Source of the DNA: Ruminococcus sp.
GTDB lineage: Bacteria > Bacillota > Clostridia > Oscillospirales > Acutalibacteraceae
Assembly (NCBI GenBank): GCA_017473775.1
Contig: JAFUJH010000053.1
Coordinates: 1-50,623 of the forward strand
Direction: 5' to 3'
DNA: 50,623 nt
The notes beneath the pieces were generated by a model that was not told where the DNA came from, ran no database searches, and was given only the letters and a program-made list of their open reading frames with translations. Position 1 is the first letter of the stretch. Each line of letters starts with the position of its first letter. The translations under genes and the position numbers were made by a program. Below, in pieces: positions 15,815 to 24,734 of this stretch.

Positions 15815-17128
15815 ATGAAAAAGAGAATATTTACAGGTACCTTCTTCACCTGTATCTGCGTTATACTTGTGTGCATTATCCTTATCTCGGGATTCCTGTA
15901 CAGATATTACTCAAACGAGTACACCAAGTCCCTTCACACAAGCCTTGACTACCTGCATCATATGGTAGAGGAGCACGGCACAGAACATCTGTCCACACTG
16001 GCTTCCAATCAGCAACTATGCCTTGTAAGCCCTGACGGCAGTGTGGTTGTGGCATCAGAGGGAGTATCCCCTATGCCGCAGCTGACAAAGAAAGTGCAGT
16101 CTCTCGGCGAGGGTGTACATTCTGAGCACCTGAGCATATCAAAGAAACAGACAGGTGTGGGAGTGCTCCTTGAGGACGAGTCTGTGCTGTGTATTTTCGG
16201 AGTACAGCACACCTTTGTATCCCTGCTTGCACATATGTACGGCTACATACTCGTCATTCTGGGAGTTGCAGTGCTGTTGTCGCTTCTGCTTGCAAGGAAG
16301 ATTTCTCAAAAAATTCTGGAGCCCGTGTACAATCTTGACCTGTCTGCTCCTGATAAATCAAAGGTATACCCTGAGCTTGCTCACTTTGTAGATAAAATCA
16401 ACGAGCAGAATCAGGAAATTCAGCGTCAGCTTGCAGATAATGATGCAAGGCACGAGCAGCAGGACAGAATGAGGCGTGAGTTCACCGCCAATGTGTCCCA
16501 CGAGCTGAAAACTCCCCTGACCTCAATCTCAGGCTATGCAGAGATTATCCGCGACGGACTTGTACAGCCGCAGGATATCCCACGGTTTGCAGGCAGGATT
16601 TACGACGAGAGCAAGCGGATGATTAACCTTGTGGGTGATATCATCAAGCTGTCTCAGCTTGATGAAAACGAAATTACCGTTAAAATGGAGCGAATTAACC
16701 TGTACGCCTGCTGTGAGGCGGTTATCACAAACCTTCAGCCTCAGGCTAAGAAAAAGAATGTCACCTTCACACTGCAGGGTGACAGAGCTGAGATTACAGG
16801 TGCTGAGGTTATAATCGACGAGATTGTATACAACATCTGCGACAATGCAGTTAAGTACAACCGTGACGGGGGCACAGTGCTTGTCACTGTCAGACAGTGC
16901 ATCGACGGCGTTGAGCTTACTGTCAAGGACACAGGCATCGGCATTGCCAAGGATGATATTGACCATATATTTGACAGGTTCTACCGTGCTGACAAGAGCC
17001 ACTCCAAGGAGATAGGCGGCACGGGACTGGGACTTTCCATTGTAAAGCATGGTGCTATGTTCCACAATGCATCGGTCTCTGTTGAGAGCGAAGTAGGAGT
17101 GGGCACCACCATCCGTATTCTATTCTGA
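15815..17128 (+). CDS. Sensor histidine kinase (PhoR-like)
   Basis: A 437-residue membrane kinase. Two transmembrane helices (about 9-30 and 139-160) flank an extracytoplasmic sensor domain of about 110 residues. After a HAMP-like linker comes the HisKA box with H229 in FTANVSHELKTPL, then the ATPase domain with N box (IVYNICDNAVKYN), DTGIGIA and GGTGLGLSIVKH. The layout is that of Firmicutes PhoR, although no PAS domain is evident. It is cotranscribed with the response regulator and probably with the acyltransferase 13 nt downstream. Confidence 0.93.
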   Translation: MKKRIFTGTFFTCICVILVCIILISGFLYRYYSNEYTKSLHTSLDYLHHMVEEHGTEHLSTLASNQQLCLVSPDGSVVVASEGVSPMPQLTKKVQSLGEGVHSEHLSISKKQTGVGVLLEDESVLCIFGVQHTFVSLLAHMYGYILVILGVAVLLSLLLARKISQKILEPVYNLDLSAPDKSKVYPELAHFVDKINEQNQEIQRQLADNDARHEQQDRMRREFTANVSHELKTPLTSISGYAEIIRDGLVQPQDIPRFAGRIYDESKRMINLVGDIIKLSQLDENEITVKMERINLYACCEAVITNLQPQAKKKNVTFTLQGDRAEITGAEVIIDEIVYNICDNAVKYNRDGGTVLVTVRQCIDGVELTVKDTGIGIAKDDIDHIFDRFYRADKSHSKEIGGTGLGLSIVKHGAMFHNASVSVESEVGVGTTIRILF

Positions 17129-17141
17129 GAGAGGTAATATA

Positions 17142-18260
17142 ATGAAAAAGCTAACTGCACCTAACAGAAACTTCAATCTGGATATAATCAGAATTATTGC
17201 TTTTCTGTTTGTACCCAGCGTGCACTTCTTCCTTCGTAACGGATTCTACAGCAACAATGTGGATAATATGCCTATGTATATTATGACCTTTATGCGTACA
17301 CTGTTTTTGCTGTGTATTCCGCTGTTTCTGTTGCTCACAGGATATCTGCAGGGCAACAAGAAGATTACTCCTGACAAAAAGTATTTTGGCAAGATATCCA
17401 AGTTTATTATTCCCTACCTTATCGTAATGACCATAGACCTGATATTTATCAGGAATGTGCTCAACTGGGAGTACACAGTTAAGCAGTATGTAGAGAACTA
17501 CACTTCCTTTACTCATTACTCCTGGTATGTAGAGATGTACATAGGCTTGTTCCTGATGATTCCCTTCCTGAATATTCTGTGGCAGAATCTCAAAACCAAA
17601 AAGCAGGAGGAAACACTGGTGATTGTGTTCTTCATACTGACCATCCTGCCCTCTGTGTTCAATGTTTATCAGTTTGACGCCAAGGACTGGTTCTCTGCAG
17701 AGAACGACACCTACTGGACACTTTTTCCCAACTGGTGGACAGGCTTCTATCCCATAGCCTACTACTTCACAGGCGCTTACCTTGCAAAGCACAAGGAGGA
17801 TATGAAGCTCAGACCTATACTTGCATTCCTGCTGTTTATGTTCACATGGCTTATGTTCGGCACATATGCAGTTCTCCGTTGCTTGAACACCACTGCCTCT
17901 ATATATTCCTGGACCAACTACAACAGCGCAGGCATCTACTTTATGGGTGTGACACTGTTCTTCTTCATCAATTCTATCAACTTCAAGCGAGTTCCCAATC
18001 TGCTGGCAAGGTTTGTAGGCAAGCTGTCTGACCTTACCTTTGGTGCATACCTGGCAAGCTGGTGCCTTGACCAGATTCTTTACACCAAACACATCAATGT
18101 CAAGATTCCTGTTATGGAGGACCGACTTGCAGTGTATCCGCTGGCAATACTCCTTACCGCAACCACCGCCTTTGGCGTATCCTTCATTGTTGACCTTATT
18201 TACAAGGGCGGACAGGCATTATGGAGGCTCACAAGCGACAAGCCTAAAAAAGCAAAATAA
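17142..18260 (+). CDS. Acyltransferase family 3 membrane protein
   Basis: A 372-residue integral membrane protein with about ten hydrophobic helices. The start NFNLDIIRIIAFLFVPSVHFF has the conserved R and H of the acyltransferase-3 family, whose members O-acetylate cell-surface polysaccharides or lipids. It starts 13 nt after the kinase gene and is followed by a strong terminator, so it closes the two-component operon. This suggests surface modification under control of that system, an inference from position only. Confidence 0.85.
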   Translation: MKKLTAPNRNFNLDIIRIIAFLFVPSVHFFLRNGFYSNNVDNMPMYIMTFMRTLFLLCIPLFLLLTGYLQGNKKITPDKKYFGKISKFIIPYLIVMTIDLIFIRNVLNWEYTVKQYVENYTSFTHYSWYVEMYIGLFLMIPFLNILWQNLKTKKQEETLVIVFFILTILPSVFNVYQFDAKDWFSAENDTYWTLFPNWWTGFYPIAYYFTGAYLAKHKEDMKLRPILAFLLFMFTWLMFGTYAVLRCLNTTASIYSWTNYNSAGIYFMGVTLFFFINSINFKRVPNLLARFVGKLSDLTFGAYLASWCLDQILYTKHINVKIPVMEDRLAVYPLAILLTATTAFGVSFIVDLIYKGGQALWRLTSDKPKKAK

Positions 18261-18281
18261 AAAGTTCATCCCGCCTAAATC

Positions 18282-18318
18282 AACTGCGGCAGATATGATT
18301 TCTGCCGCAGTTTTGTTT
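18282..18318 (+). terminator. Terminator of the two-component/acyltransferase operon
   Basis: A perfect 12-bp stem (18282-18293 with 18301-18312) and a T-rich tail. Confidence 0.92.
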
Positions 18319-18329
18319 TACCTTGCGAT

Positions 18330-18409
18330 TTAACATAGATTTAACATAGATTTTACATATATCTATTTCAGATTTTACACAAATTTGATATTCTTAATAT
18401 ATGTATAAT
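18330..18409 (+). promoter_or_regulatory. Tandem Pho box and promoter of the Na/phosphate symporter
   Basis: TTAACA at 18330, TTAACA at 18341, TTTACA at 18352, a weak copy CTATTT at 18363, TTTACA at 18374 and TTGATA at 18385: six steps of exactly 11 bp. The -10 box TATAAT is at 18404-18409, with no good -35 at 17 bp, as expected for an activated promoter. This matches the Bacillus PhoP box (TT(A/T/C)ACA repeats spaced about one helical turn). Confidence 0.8.
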
Positions 18410-18460
18410 TACACATAGACACAATATAATACAAAACTTACGAAAGGTCGTGACTTTTCT

Positions 18461-20224
18461 ATGGAACTGAAGGACATATTCTCCCTTATTACGGGACTTG
18501 CAATGTTCCTGTTCGGTATGAATGCCATGGGCGACGGACTCAAGCGTGTAGCAGGCAGTAAGCTGGAGACTATCCTCTGGAAGCTGTCCTCCACTCCCCT
18601 GAAGGGTGTGCTCTTAGGCACAGGTGTTACCGCTGTTATCCAGTCCTCATCTGCCACCTCCTGTATGGTAGTCGGCTTTGTTAACTCAGGTATGATGACC
18701 ATTGCTCAGGCTATCGGTATCATTATGGGTGCCAACATCGGTACCACCGCCACAGGATGGATTTTGTCCCTTGCGGCAGTTGACGGGGGTGACTCCGGTG
18801 CAATATGGACACAATTTTTGTCCACAACCTTCATCAGTGCTGTGTTTGCTCTTATCGGCGTGCTGTTTATGATGCTCGCAAAGAAAAGTGCACTCAAAAG
18901 CACAGGTGACATTATGCTGGGCTTCGCAGTGCTTATGAGCGGTATGAAGATGATGAGCGGTGCTATGGACGGACTTGAAAGCAGTGTAGTATTCCAGGAT
19001 ATGATGACATCCTTCTCAAACCCCTTCCTGGGTATTCTTGCAGGTACTGTTATCACAGCAATTCTCCAGAGTGCATCTGCATCCATCGGTATTCTGCAGG
19101 CACTCTCCATCTCGGGTGCAGTATCCAACACAACAGCTCTGTACCTTGTAATCGGTATGTGTATCGGTGCATCTATGCCCGTACTGCTGTCTGCTATCGG
19201 TGCTACCACCAACGGTAAGCGTGCATCCATCATCTACCTTATCTTCAACACTATCGGTGCAATCATCCTCTCTCCCATATTCTACGGTCTGGATTATTTC
19301 TTCCAGTTTGCATATATGGATATGCCTGCGGATGCAATCAGTATTGCACTTATCAATACTGTATTCAATACAGCAACCACCATCATCCTCCTTCCCTTTG
19401 TAAAGCAGTTTGATAAGCTTGTCTGTGCACTTATCAAGGATAAGAAAGACGACAAAGAAAGAGTCCTGCTGGACCGTCTGGAGGAGCGATTCTTAGAGCA
19501 TCCGGGTGTTGCTATTGACCAGAGCCGTACCGTACTGATGGCTATGGCTGAGAAGTCTCAGCGAAATCTTCAGCGTGCTATCTCATTGCTGACAAACTTC
19601 AACGATAAAGAATACGAGGTTGTGCAGGAGAAGGAGGAAGTCATCGACAACTACGAGGACAAGCTGGGCACATACCTTGTAAAGATTACCGGTCTTGAGC
19701 TTAACGAGAATCAGAGCCGTGAGGTATCACGATTCCTGCATACAATCGGCGACTTCGAGCGTATTGCTGACCACGCAGTCAACATCTCTCATGTTGCTAA
19801 GGAGATTCACGAGAAGCAGCTCAGCTTCTCTCACGAGGCTAACCGAGAGCTTGAGGTGCTCGCCGGTGCTATTGAGGAGATTGTTACTCTCTCCGTCAGT
19901 TGCTTTGTAGGTGACGAGAACACCGATATCTACCGCGTTGAGCCCCTTGAGGAGATGATAGACCTGCTGTGCGACGAGCTGAAACTCAGACACATCAACC
20001 GTGTGCAGAACGGCAACTGTACTCTCAATCAGGGCTTCGTATTCTCTGACCTTATTACAAACTACGAGCGTATTGCTGACCACTGCTCCAACATTGCTGT
20101 TGCTCTCATCGAGGTTGACCTGGATGCTATGGATATCCACGCATACCTCAACGGTCTCAAGGAGCACAAGAGCAAGGAATTCATCAAGTACTACGATGAA
20201 TATAAAGTAAAATATGCTCTGTGA
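18461..20224 (+). CDS. Na+/phosphate cotransporter (NptA/YjbB type) with PhoU domain
   Basis: A 587-residue protein. The membrane part (1-320) contains the two inverted Na/Pi-cotransporter repeats, each with its signature: AVIQSSSATSC at about 58-68 and AILQSASASIG at about 195-205. The C-terminal part (about 345-587) is a PhoU-like helical domain that probably reports phosphate state. It imports (or in some species exports) inorganic phosphate with sodium. The Pho-box array upstream and the two-component system before it support phosphate control. The site AAAGG lies 13 nt from the ATG, slightly long. Confidence 0.93.
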   Translation: MELKDIFSLITGLAMFLFGMNAMGDGLKRVAGSKLETILWKLSSTPLKGVLLGTGVTAVIQSSSATSCMVVGFVNSGMMTIAQAIGIIMGANIGTTATGWILSLAAVDGGDSGAIWTQFLSTTFISAVFALIGVLFMMLAKKSALKSTGDIMLGFAVLMSGMKMMSGAMDGLESSVVFQDMMTSFSNPFLGILAGTVITAILQSASASIGILQALSISGAVSNTTALYLVIGMCIGASMPVLLSAIGATTNGKRASIIYLIFNTIGAIILSPIFYGLDYFFQFAYMDMPADAISIALINTVFNTATTIILLPFVKQFDKLVCALIKDKKDDKERVLLDRLEERFLEHPGVAIDQSRTVLMAMAEKSQRNLQRAISLLTNFNDKEYEVVQEKEEVIDNYEDKLGTYLVKITGLELNENQSREVSRFLHTIGDFERIADHAVNISHVAKEIHEKQLSFSHEANRELEVLAGAIEEIVTLSVSCFVGDENTDIYRVEPLEEMIDLLCDELKLRHINRVQNGNCTLNQGFVFSDLITNYERIADHCSNIAVALIEVDLDAMDIHAYLNGLKEHKSKEFIKYYDEYKVKYAL

Positions 20225-20247
20225 TTGAATGTCTCTGACATTTCAAT

Positions 20248-20424
20248 CAGCGATATAAATCCCTTGCAGGATTTGCGATATGTTGCTGACGCAACGCAAT
20301 ATACACCCGTACGATATACCTTCGGCACGAGTATAGGATTTATATCATATTGCATCCGAGGGAAAGCTTCGATATATCGAATTTGCGAAGCAAATATATC
20401 GGGTTGAGCATCGCTCAACATATA
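20248..20424. repeat. Family B repeat (GCGATATA cores with micro-hairpins)
   Basis: Starts CAGCGATATAAATCCC and runs through repeated (T)GCGATAT/(GC)AATATA cores separated by hairpins such as ATCCCTTGCAGGAT and GTTGCTGACGCAAC, then continues in inverse orientation (ATATCG cores with TTTGCGAAGCAAA and GTTGAGCATCGCTCAAC). The whole unit can fold back on itself. It lies between the symporter stop codon and its terminator. Confidence 0.85.
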
Positions 20425-20437
20425 ACCAAAACAACAA

Positions 20438-20470
20438 ACCGACACTTCATAACGAGGTGTCGGTTTTCTT
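20438..20470 (+). terminator. Terminator of the symporter gene
   Basis: A stem of 8 perfect pairs (20438-20445 with 20457-20464), extendable to 11, and a T-rich tail. It lies over 200 nt past the stop codon because a family B repeat sits between. Confidence 0.85.
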
Positions 20471-20479
20471 TATGTCTTA

Positions 20480-20688
20480 TAAGCCCTCCTCCTTGAGGAG
20501 GGTGGCACGGCTTGCCGTGACGGGAGGAGTGAATATTTAGTGAAAAGTGAATAGTGAATAGTGAAGAAGTTACTCCCTCAGTCTCGCTACACTCGACAGC
20601 TCTTAACTGAGCCTGTCTCCCTCTGTCACTTCGTGACATCTCCCTCACAGTGTGAGGGAGTCTTCCCTCAAAGAGGGAGCCTCTTTAT
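20480..20688. repeat. Family A repeat cluster
   Basis: CCTCCTTGAGGAGG, GGCACGGCTTGCCGTGAC, GTCACTTCGTGAC, CTCCCTCACAGTGTGAGGGAG and TCCCTCAAAGAGGGA follow one another. The right end runs into the aroK coding region and supplies its last codons. Confidence 0.85.
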
Positions 20689-21165
20689 AATCTTCTCCAC
20701 AGTTTCTTCCAGTGCGGAATCGGAAATCTTCACGGTGATGTCTGCATACTTCTTGTAAAAATCACGGCGGTATGCGTACACATCAGAGAGAGTCTCCCCC
20801 TCTTTGAAGGTGATGCCCCTTGTAGTGATGTTTGTGATTCTCCGCTCAAGCTCGCAAAGCTCCACATCAATGAACACAACCTTGCCTGTTTCTTTCAGGT
20901 GCTCCATTGCATCCTCATACAGCACCATAGAGCCCCCGGTTGCCACCACTGTATCTGTCACATCCAGCTCACAACCTACCGCAGACTCGGTCTTCTCAAA
21001 ATACTCAAGCCCTGATTCCTCGATAATCCGCTGGAGGGTCCTGCCCTCCTTCTTGCAGATAATCAAATCTGTATCCACAAAGTCAAGTCCCAGAGTCTTT
21101 GCAAGTATTACGCCCACTGTGCTTTTACCGCAGCCGGGCATTCCAACTAATATAATATTGCTCAT
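20668..21165 (-). CDS. aroK: Shikimate kinase
   Basis: A 165-residue shikimate kinase of the aromatic amino acid pathway. The P-loop is GMPGCGKST (8-16), followed by the shikimate-binding DTD (about 32) and ATGGS (about 75-79). It starts with ATG immediately after the TAA of the upstream sortase gene, with AAGGAG inside that gene, so the two are translationally coupled. The last four residues (RLPL) and the stop codon are encoded by a family A repeat, so the original C-terminus has been replaced. It is an odd partner for a sortase; no other aro gene is near. Confidence 0.94.
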   Translation of the reverse strand: MSNIILVGMPGCGKSTVGVILAKTLGLDFVDTDLIICKKEGRTLQRIIEESGLEYFEKTESAVGCELDVTDTVVATGGSMVLYEDAMEHLKETGKVVFIDVELCELERRITNITTRGITFKEGETLSDVYAYRRDFYKKYADITVKISDSALEETVEKIIKRLPL

Positions 21166-22458
21166 TTACTGCTCCTTGAGGATAGGTTCAAAGGACGGTG
21201 CGATGGTCTTGTTACAGGTAATATTGGTATAGGAAAACTGCCAGCCTATGAACTTGTAGGTATAGTATTCGTCATCAGGTCTTACAGGGTCCTCGGGTGG
21301 AATTGCATCCTTGCCCTGAGTAACATTCTGTGTGCTGAGTATAGAGCCGTCCCAATCAAGGAAGGTAACAGTAAAGGACTTGTTGCCCTTGGCACTTATA
21401 AGCCATTCACTGCCTTTAAGGTCACCCTGTCCGTCGTACCAGTCGATGGTGCCCTTAGAAAGCTCTGTCTTGAAGGTAGTAAGCTCGGGACGGGTTGTGC
21501 TGTGGTCTGTGTAATATACATCAGGCCAGTAGGGAGTCTCGTTGACAGTTGCCTTGTCGATATATTCCTTGACGCTCTCCCCTGCTCTTATCTTCCTTGC
21601 TACCATAACAGTACGGAAGTCGGTATACTCGTGGGAGCAGGTTGAGAGGGTAATCAGCTGGTCATCCTCGTTGATAGGCACAGGCACATTGAACAGAGAA
21701 CGCATCTTCACATTATACACATAGTTCATAAACTGAGCATCAGAGGAGAACTCTCCGTGGAAGTAGTTGAAGAAGTCGCCGTGACGCTCCAGAGTGTTGG
21801 TCTTGTATACAGCGAAGATTATCCACTGCTCCACTCCGCCCTCGGGAGTGCTGAAGAACAGTGTGGGAGCCTGCTTGTAATACTCAAGGTCGCCTGAATA
21901 TGAACCGTAGTTGACAAGGTCATGGTACATAGTGCCGTTGTTCATCTTGTGTCCGTGGGTGATGATGTTCTTGCTGTTTACACCCTGTGAGCTGCGGTAA
22001 TCAATAAAGATACTGCCTGCGTACAGGTATGAGCCGTCATAATTGCGGTGGAGATAGTACTGATATCCGTAGCCGTCCTTATCACTCATAAGCACAGGAT
22101 AGTTGATTGCAGTATTGGGGATATGTATCCACGCCTTGATGTCTGTGTTGATATTCTTGAGCTCCACCCAGTCCTGAGTCTCTGTGTAAGGTGTGCCGTC
22201 AGGAAGTGTGGGTGTAATCTCCTCAGCGTCAGCAGTTGTCTCAACCACTGTCTCAGCAGGAACAGTAGCCTCGTCAGGAGTTGCAACAGAGGTATCCACA
22301 CCCAAATAATCAATGAGGAATAACGCACCTGCCACAGATGCCACAAGTATTGCCACAGACAGCACACAGATGAGCACAACGCTCACAAGCTTCTTCCGTG
22401 TCTGTACACTGCTGTCAGCACTTACATTCTCGTTTACATTGGGATTGTTGTTTTCCAT
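21166..22458 (-). CDS. Class B sortase with C-terminal InlB-type repeat
   Basis: A 430-residue membrane protein. A short cytoplasmic N-terminus and transmembrane helix (about 23-50) precede a Thr/Glu-rich linker and the class B sortase domain (about 95-290), with H170 (ITHGHK), C274 (TLSTCS) and R282. A C-terminal Listeria-Bacteroides-type repeat (about 361-428: FTVTFLDWDG to FIGWQFSYTNITCNKTIAPSF) follows, as in the sortase at 11215, but without that protein's cytoplasmic domain or Pro/Thr tail. The start at 22458 has GGAGGG 7 nt upstream. It heads an operon with aroK. Confidence 0.93.
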   Translation of the reverse strand: MENNNPNVNENVSADSSVQTRKKLVSVVLICVLSVAILVASVAGALFLIDYLGVDTSVATPDEATVPAETVVETTADAEEITPTLPDGTPYTETQDWVELKNINTDIKAWIHIPNTAINYPVLMSDKDGYGYQYYLHRNYDGSYLYAGSIFIDYRSSQGVNSKNIITHGHKMNNGTMYHDLVNYGSYSGDLEYYKQAPTLFFSTPEGGVEQWIIFAVYKTNTLERHGDFFNYFHGEFSSDAQFMNYVYNVKMRSLFNVPVPINEDDQLITLSTCSHEYTDFRTVMVARKIRAGESVKEYIDKATVNETPYWPDVYYTDHSTTRPELTTFKTELSKGTIDWYDGQGDLKGSEWLISAKGNKSFTVTFLDWDGSILSTQNVTQGKDAIPPEDPVRPDDEYYTYKFIGWQFSYTNITCNKTIAPSFEPILKEQ

Positions 22459-22491
22459 ATAAGTCCCTCCCATAATTTCATATACACATTT

Positions 22492-22520
22492 ATTTTAGCA
22501 CAGAATTTTTTCGTTGTAAA
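22492..22520 (-). promoter_or_regulatory. Promoter of the sortase-aroK operon
   Basis: On the minus strand TTTACA (22520-22515), 17-nt spacer, TAAAAT (22497-22492). Confidence 0.7.
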
Positions 22521-22552
22521 CCACTTTGCGTGGTGTTTCAGATAAACGCCAC

Positions 22553-22645
22553 ACAGCGATATAAATCCCTTGCAGGATTTGCGATATGTTGCTGACGCAA
22601 CGCAATATACTCCCGTGCGATATGTGCCTTCGCCACGATATAGCA
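22553..22645. repeat. Family B repeat
   Basis: CAGCGATATAAATCCC start, hairpins ATCCCTTGCAGGAT and GTTGCTGACGCAAC between GCGATAT cores, then GTGCGATATGTGCC. The first 65 nt are nearly the same as the copy at 20248. Confidence 0.85.
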
Positions 22646-22691
22646 AAAAAAACAGACCCAAACGGAAAACACCGAATGAGTCTGTCAGTTC

Positions 22692-23123
22692 TTAAAACAA
22701 AATTGTTATTCCATATCCTACAACAGGACCTGCAAATATTGCTATATAAATCAAAGTTATCCAAGGCTGGTAATCTATGTAAAAACCTTTGAAACTGAGA
22801 CTCCACGGGTGTTTTATGAGCACCCAGCCGAACACATCAAAGACTATACATATACCCGCCCAGATTGCACCTGTCGCAAGAGCCTCTGTTAAGGTTGGCT
22901 CTGCAAGTCCGTTCATATACAGCCAACCGAAAAAAGAAAACAGAATTATATTATAAAGAGGGTGCCATGGTTTTGTTTTTTCATAGCCCTCACCCATTCC
23001 GTTTTCGTCCATTGGACTGTACTTGAGCACATAGATATTAAACACTGTGTGCAGGATTCCAACTACTGTTACTATCAGATAACAAACCCAGAACCACAAC
23101 ATGGACATTCCGAAATTCTGCAT
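22692..23123 (-). CDS. Conserved membrane protein of unknown function
   Basis: A 143-residue protein with four hydrophobic helices (about 5-28, 55-72, 80-100, 118-142). A Trp/Tyr-rich segment before the last helix (HPWSLSFKGFYIDYQPWITLIY) is probably conserved; it resembles small membrane proteins seen in Clostridia and Enterococci, but I cannot name the family. AAGGAG lies 7 nt upstream of the ATG. The gene follows the gpmI terminator closely and may be expressed by readthrough. A family B repeat follows. Confidence 0.65.
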   Translation of the reverse strand: MQNFGMSMLWFWVCYLIVTVVGILHTVFNIYVLKYSPMDENGMGEGYEKTKPWHPLYNIILFSFFGWLYMNGLAEPTLTEALATGAIWAGICIVFDVFGWVLIKHPWSLSFKGFYIDYQPWITLIYIAIFAGPVVGYGITILF

Positions 23124-23139
23124 ATCCTTACTCCTTTAT

Positions 23140-23174
23140 AAAAAAGTCTCGGAGCACCCTGAAAGAATGCTCCG
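23140..23174 (-). terminator. Terminator of the pgk-tpiA-gpmI operon
   Basis: A 7-bp stem (23150-23156 with 23168-23174) followed on the minus strand by a T-run (23145-23140). Confidence 0.8.
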
Positions 23175-23194
23175 AAATATGTTTTATAAAATTA

Positions 23195-24706
23195 TCAGCA
23201 AATGATAGATTTACCTGTCATTTCCTCGGGCTGCTCGAGGGAAAGAATCTGCAGCATTGTGGGTGCGATGTCAGCAAGCACGCCGCCCTCGCGGAGCTCA
23301 CAGGGATAACCTGCAACGCAGAATTTAACAGGGTTTGTGGTGTGTGCAGTGAAGGGTGAGCCGTCTGTGTCAACCATTCTGTCTGCATTGCCGTGGTCAG
23401 CTGTAATCAGCATTACGCCTTCCATTTTCTCAATAGAAGCGGCAACCTTGCCAACGCAGGTATCAACTGCCTCAACAGCACTTACTGCTGCCTCGAACAC
23501 ACCTGTGTGACCTACCATATCGCAGTTAGCAAAGTTCAGAATGATAACATCGTACTTGCCGCTCTCGATAGCCTCACAGCACTTGTCGCAAACTTCGTAA
23601 GCGCTCATCTCAGGCTGTAAATCATAAGTTGCAACCTTGGGAGATGCCACAAGGATTCTGTCCTCGTTGTCGTAGGTCTTCTCAACACCGCCGTTGAAGA
23701 AGAAGGTTACATGAGCATACTTCTCTGTCTCTGCAATTCTCAGCTGTGTGAGACCCTTATCTGCAAGGTACTCACCCAGAGTATTTTTAAGGCTCTGAGG
23801 CTTGAATGCAACCTGCACATTGGGCATTGTTGCATCGTACTGAGTCATACATACGAAGCATAAGGGGAAGAAGCCGTTCTTTCTCTCGAAGCCCTCAAAA
23901 GCCTCGTCAACGAATGTACGGGTAATCTCTCTTGCTCTGTCAGGACGGAAGTTGAAGAAGATGATGCTGTCGTTTGCTTTGACAGCCTCGCCGCCCTCGA
24001 TAACAGCAGGCACAACGAACTCGTCGGTTACGCCCTGCGCATAAGAGTCTGCCACAGCCTCTACTGCGTCAGCACACTGTACGCCCTCACGGAGTACCAT
24101 TGCATCATAAGCCTTAACTACTCTCTCCCAACGGTTGTCTCTGTCCATTGCGTAGTATCTGCCCATAACTGTAGCAATAGTACCTACGCCGATTTCCTTG
24201 CACTTATCTGCACAAGCTTTGACAAAATCCTTACCGCTTGAGGGAGGAACATCTCTGCCGTCAAGGAATGCATGGATGCAAACCTTCTCAAGGCCCTTAC
24301 GCTTTGCAAGCTCAAGGATGCCGTAAAGGTGAGTATTGTGGCTGTGAACACCGCCGTCAGAGAGAAGTCCCATCAGGTGAAGTGTGGAGTTATTTTTAAC
24401 AGCATTGTCGATAGCACCGCACAGAGCCTCATTCTCAAAGAAGTCACCGTCTGCAATAGACTTTGTGATTCGTGTCAGCTCCTGATATACAATACGGCCT
24501 GCGCCGATGTTTGTGTGTCCAACCTCGCTGTTACCCATCTGACCATCAGGCAGACCTACATCCATACCTGATGCACCGATAGCGGTGGTGGGATTCTCAG
24601 CGAAGATTCTGTCAAGGTTGGGAGTCTTAGCGGCAGCGATTGCGTTACCCTCCTCGGGAGCAATGCCGAAGCCGTCAAGAATACATAAAATCAGAGGTTT
24701 TTTCAT
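23195..24706 (-). CDS. gpmI: 2,3-bisphosphoglycerate-independent phosphoglycerate mutase
   Basis: A 503-residue iPGM that interconverts 3- and 2-phosphoglycerate with a dimanganese centre. It shows D11 in CILDGFG, the phosphoserine S60 in GNSEVGH, the phosphate-handling HSHNTH and DGRD segments, and the metal ligands in MVGHTG and ITADHGNAD. The start MKKPLIL has GGAG 9 nt upstream; longer in-frame starts lack homology and one has no spacing to the site. It is the third gene of the glycolytic operon, 28 nt after tpiA. Confidence 0.97.
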   Translation of the reverse strand: MKKPLILCILDGFGIAPEEGNAIAAAKTPNLDRIFAENPTTAIGASGMDVGLPDGQMGNSEVGHTNIGAGRIVYQELTRITKSIADGDFFENEALCGAIDNAVKNNSTLHLMGLLSDGGVHSHNTHLYGILELAKRKGLEKVCIHAFLDGRDVPPSSGKDFVKACADKCKEIGVGTIATVMGRYYAMDRDNRWERVVKAYDAMVLREGVQCADAVEAVADSYAQGVTDEFVVPAVIEGGEAVKANDSIIFFNFRPDRAREITRTFVDEAFEGFERKNGFFPLCFVCMTQYDATMPNVQVAFKPQSLKNTLGEYLADKGLTQLRIAETEKYAHVTFFFNGGVEKTYDNEDRILVASPKVATYDLQPEMSAYEVCDKCCEAIESGKYDVIILNFANCDMVGHTGVFEAAVSAVEAVDTCVGKVAASIEKMEGVMLITADHGNADRMVDTDGSPFTAHTTNPVKFCVAGYPCELREGGVLADIAPTMLQILSLEQPEEMTGKSIIC

Positions 24707-24734
24707 ATTATCCATCTCCAGTGAGTTAGTAGAA

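Noticed and set aside
17151-18092. A 313-codon minus-strand open frame opposite the acyltransferase gene
   Set aside because: Antisense shadow of a well-supported membrane protein gene; no ribosome site and odd composition (Cys, His, Gln-rich).
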